This document shows, piece after piece, positions 5,116-5,985 of a stretch of 5,985 bases of DNA. This stretch comes from Gammaproteobacteria bacterium (GTDB lineage Bacteria; Pseudomonadota; Gammaproteobacteria; SZUA-229), in contig JAQICG010000321.1 in assembly GCA_027858635.1 (NCBI GenBank), positions 1 through 5,985 on the forward strand, written 5' to 3'. The translations under genes and the position numbers were made by a program. Within the stretch, counting starts at the first letter, position 1. Each line of letters begins with the position of its first letter. The notes under the pieces are model-generated. The model searched no databases, was not told where the DNA came from, and saw nothing but the letters and a program-made list of their open reading frames with translations.

Positions 5116-5616
5116 ATGAGCAAATTGTTTCAATACACATTTCTGATTCTGACACTGGCCCTGGCAACTAGCCATAGCCATGCCAACAGCCAGATAAACG
5201 ACCGTGCTGCACTGGCTGATTTAAAAGTCGGTCAAGCGGTGTTTCTGATTGATATTGCCGATGCAAAAAAAATGAATTTCTATCTGAAAGTCATTCAGGG
5301 CACCTTCAAGGGCATGCAGGCCCAGGGTGTGACACCTGATTTTGTGATGGTGTATATTGGCCCCAGCGTGCAATATCTCAGCACCTCACCGACTGCTGAA
5401 ATTGAAGACAAGCACAGCGCCCTGCTGATGGAAATTGAAACCAATGTAGAAAAGCTGGCGGCACTGGGTATTAAACAGGAAATCTGTGCCGTGGCAACCC
5501 GTGTGTTCGGCATTGATAACAAAACCCTGCTGCCCGACCTTAACCTGGTAGGTGATGGTTTTATTTCACTGATCGGTTACCAGGCACAGGGCTATCATCT
5601 GGTGCCCGTCTACTAA
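5116..5616 (+). CDS. Secreted (periplasmic) DsrE-like protein
   Basis: This 166-residue protein begins with a Sec signal peptide: K3, a hydrophobic stretch at about 4-17, and a likely cut after SHSHA (residue 23). The mature part resembles DsrE/DsrF-like proteins of the exported COG1416 type. It shows AVFLIDIADAKKMNFYLKVIQG at the start of the domain, DFVMVYIGPSVQYL in the middle, and a single cysteine, C124, in IKQEICAVATRVFGI. That cysteine aligns with the position of the sulfur-binding cysteine in the DsrE superfamily. The C-terminal strand holds GFISLIGYQAQGYHLVPVY. CGGAG at 5104-5108 is the ribosome binding site, seven bases before the ATG. As the last gene of the operon it would put the same sulfur-carrier fold in the periplasm, complementing the cytoplasmic DsrE/TusA pair. 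Confidence 0.82.
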   Translation: MSKLFQYTFLILTLALATSHSHANSQINDRAALADLKVGQAVFLIDIADAKKMNFYLKVIQGTFKGMQAQGVTPDFVMVYIGPSVQYLSTSPTAEIEDKHSALLMEIETNVEKLAALGIKQEICAVATRVFGIDNKTLLPDLNLVGDGFISLIGYQAQGYHLVPVY

Positions 5617-5634
5617 AGCCAATAAGCCGGTTTC

Positions 5635-5662
5635 GGGTGGATCCGCTTCGCTTGATCTACCC
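5635..5662. repeat. GTAGGGT-type hairpin repeat
   Basis: GGGTGGATCCGC (5635-5646) folds on GCTTGATCTACCC (5650-5662) with a TTC loop, one G-T pair and one bulge. Read on the minus strand it matches GTAGGGTAGATCAAGCGAAG. This is a very common intergenic palindrome in environmental gammaproteobacteria, recalled from general knowledge. There is no T tract, so it is not a typical terminator on the plus strand. It may still stabilise the 3' end of the sulfur operon message. Confidence 0.6.
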
Positions 5663-5706
5663 TACGTGGGGTGAGCGGGTTTGGTGACGCTTGTTTGGAT
5701 AAGAGT

Positions 5707-5745
5707 GGATAAGGTTTCAGAATCCTTATTCGTTTATTTCCTCCG
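5707..5745 (+). terminator. Weak possible terminator after the sulfur operon
   Basis: GGATAAGG (5707-5714) pairs with CCTTATTC (5724-5731), including one G-T pair, around a nine-base loop. A pyrimidine-rich stretch (GTTTATTTCCTCC) follows. The stem is AT-rich and the T tract is broken, so the call is tentative. Confidence 0.3.
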
Positions 5746-5796
5746 TCCCTTTTTCTCTCCCAGAATTTTCGCCTTAATCCGACAAACTTCTGGCTC

Positions 5797-5985
5797 TTAA
5801 TCATCATCCGTAAATGCATCCCGATGGAATTCCGCGGCCTTCATCACTTCATGTAATCCGCTCTCAACCAGTTCCGGAACATCGCCGCCAGCCAATACTT
5901 CCAGCACGGTATGAACCCCCTTAGACAGGGAGGTGAGGTTATAGCCGCCTTCCAGCACCAGGGCCAGCTTGCCATCACAATGTCT
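5797..5985 (-). CDS. Histone-deacetylase-family protein, C-terminal fragment
   Basis: The last 62 codons of a minus-strand gene are present; its start lies past the right edge. The visible part holds GKLALVLEGGYNLTSLSKGV, the end of the deacetylase domain with its LEGGY motif. The tyrosine of that motif is the transition-state-stabilising residue in histone deacetylase and acetylpolyamine amidohydrolase enzymes. About 45 residues of acidic tail follow (AEFHRDAFTDDD at the end). These zinc-dependent hydrolases remove acetyl groups from lysines or polyamines; the substrate cannot be told from a fragment. The gene converges on the sulfur operon and shares a 180-base spacer with it. Confidence 0.85.
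   Translation of the reverse strand, partial: RHCDGKLALVLEGGYNLTSLSKGVHTVLEVLAGGDVPELVESGLHEVMKAAEFHRDAFTDDD

Noticed and set aside
4911..5171. 86-codon frame overlapping the small cysteine-rich gene
   Set aside because: It is strongly basic, runs 56 bases into the exported DsrE-like gene, and competes with a frame that ends cleanly before that gene. AAGG upstream of its ATG is a reasonable ribosome binding site, so a proteomic check would be useful.
1..5985. CRISPR array, tRNA or rRNA gene
   Set aside because: No regularly spaced direct repeats with unique spacers, and no tRNA-like or rRNA-like sequence, were found on reading either strand.

Overview
This window looks like a piece of a chromosome from a gammaproteobacterium, probably a sulfur-metabolising or chemolithotrophic one. 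The evidence is the set of TusA and DsrE-family sulfur-carrier genes, the moderate GC content, and intergenic palindromic repeats of the kind common in environmental gammaproteobacteria. The genus cannot be fixed from the sequence alone.

Layout. Positions 1-435 hold no convincing gene. The first 200 bases are a dense cluster of perfect palindromes, three of them sharing the core CATCCATG or its complement. Next come a putative zinc metallopeptidase gene (436-1401, +), a probable terminator, and an ATP-grasp ligase gene (1673-2980, +) with a strong ribosome binding site. Positions 2981-3534 carry no gene but are full of repeats. The clearest is a MITE-like element of about 153 bp with 17-bp terminal inverted repeats, flanked by an 11-bp direct repeat.

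The main functional unit is at 3535-5616. A TetR-family regulator is followed by four small genes: a cytoplasmic DsrE-like protein, a TusA-like sulfur carrier, a 63-residue cysteine-rich protein overlapping the tusA end, and a secreted DsrE-like protein with a signal peptide. A 20-bp palindrome (TAGAACGAATATTCGTTCTA) lies directly before the ribosome binding site of the first dsrE gene. A near copy lies inside the promoter of the tetR gene. This is the expected arrangement for a self-regulating TetR repressor that also controls the sulfur genes. The tetR promoter is placed so that transcription should begin at or next to the ATG, predicting a leaderless message.

The probable joint job is regulated handling of protein-bound sulfane sulfur. 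A cytoplasmic DsrE/TusA pair would pass persulfide sulfur, and a periplasmic DsrE-like protein with one cysteine would work on the other side of the membrane. The substrate and the inducer are not visible in the sequence.

After the cluster come a GTAGGGT-type hairpin repeat, a weak possible terminator, and on the minus strand the last 62 codons of a histone-deacetylase-family protein whose start lies beyond the window.
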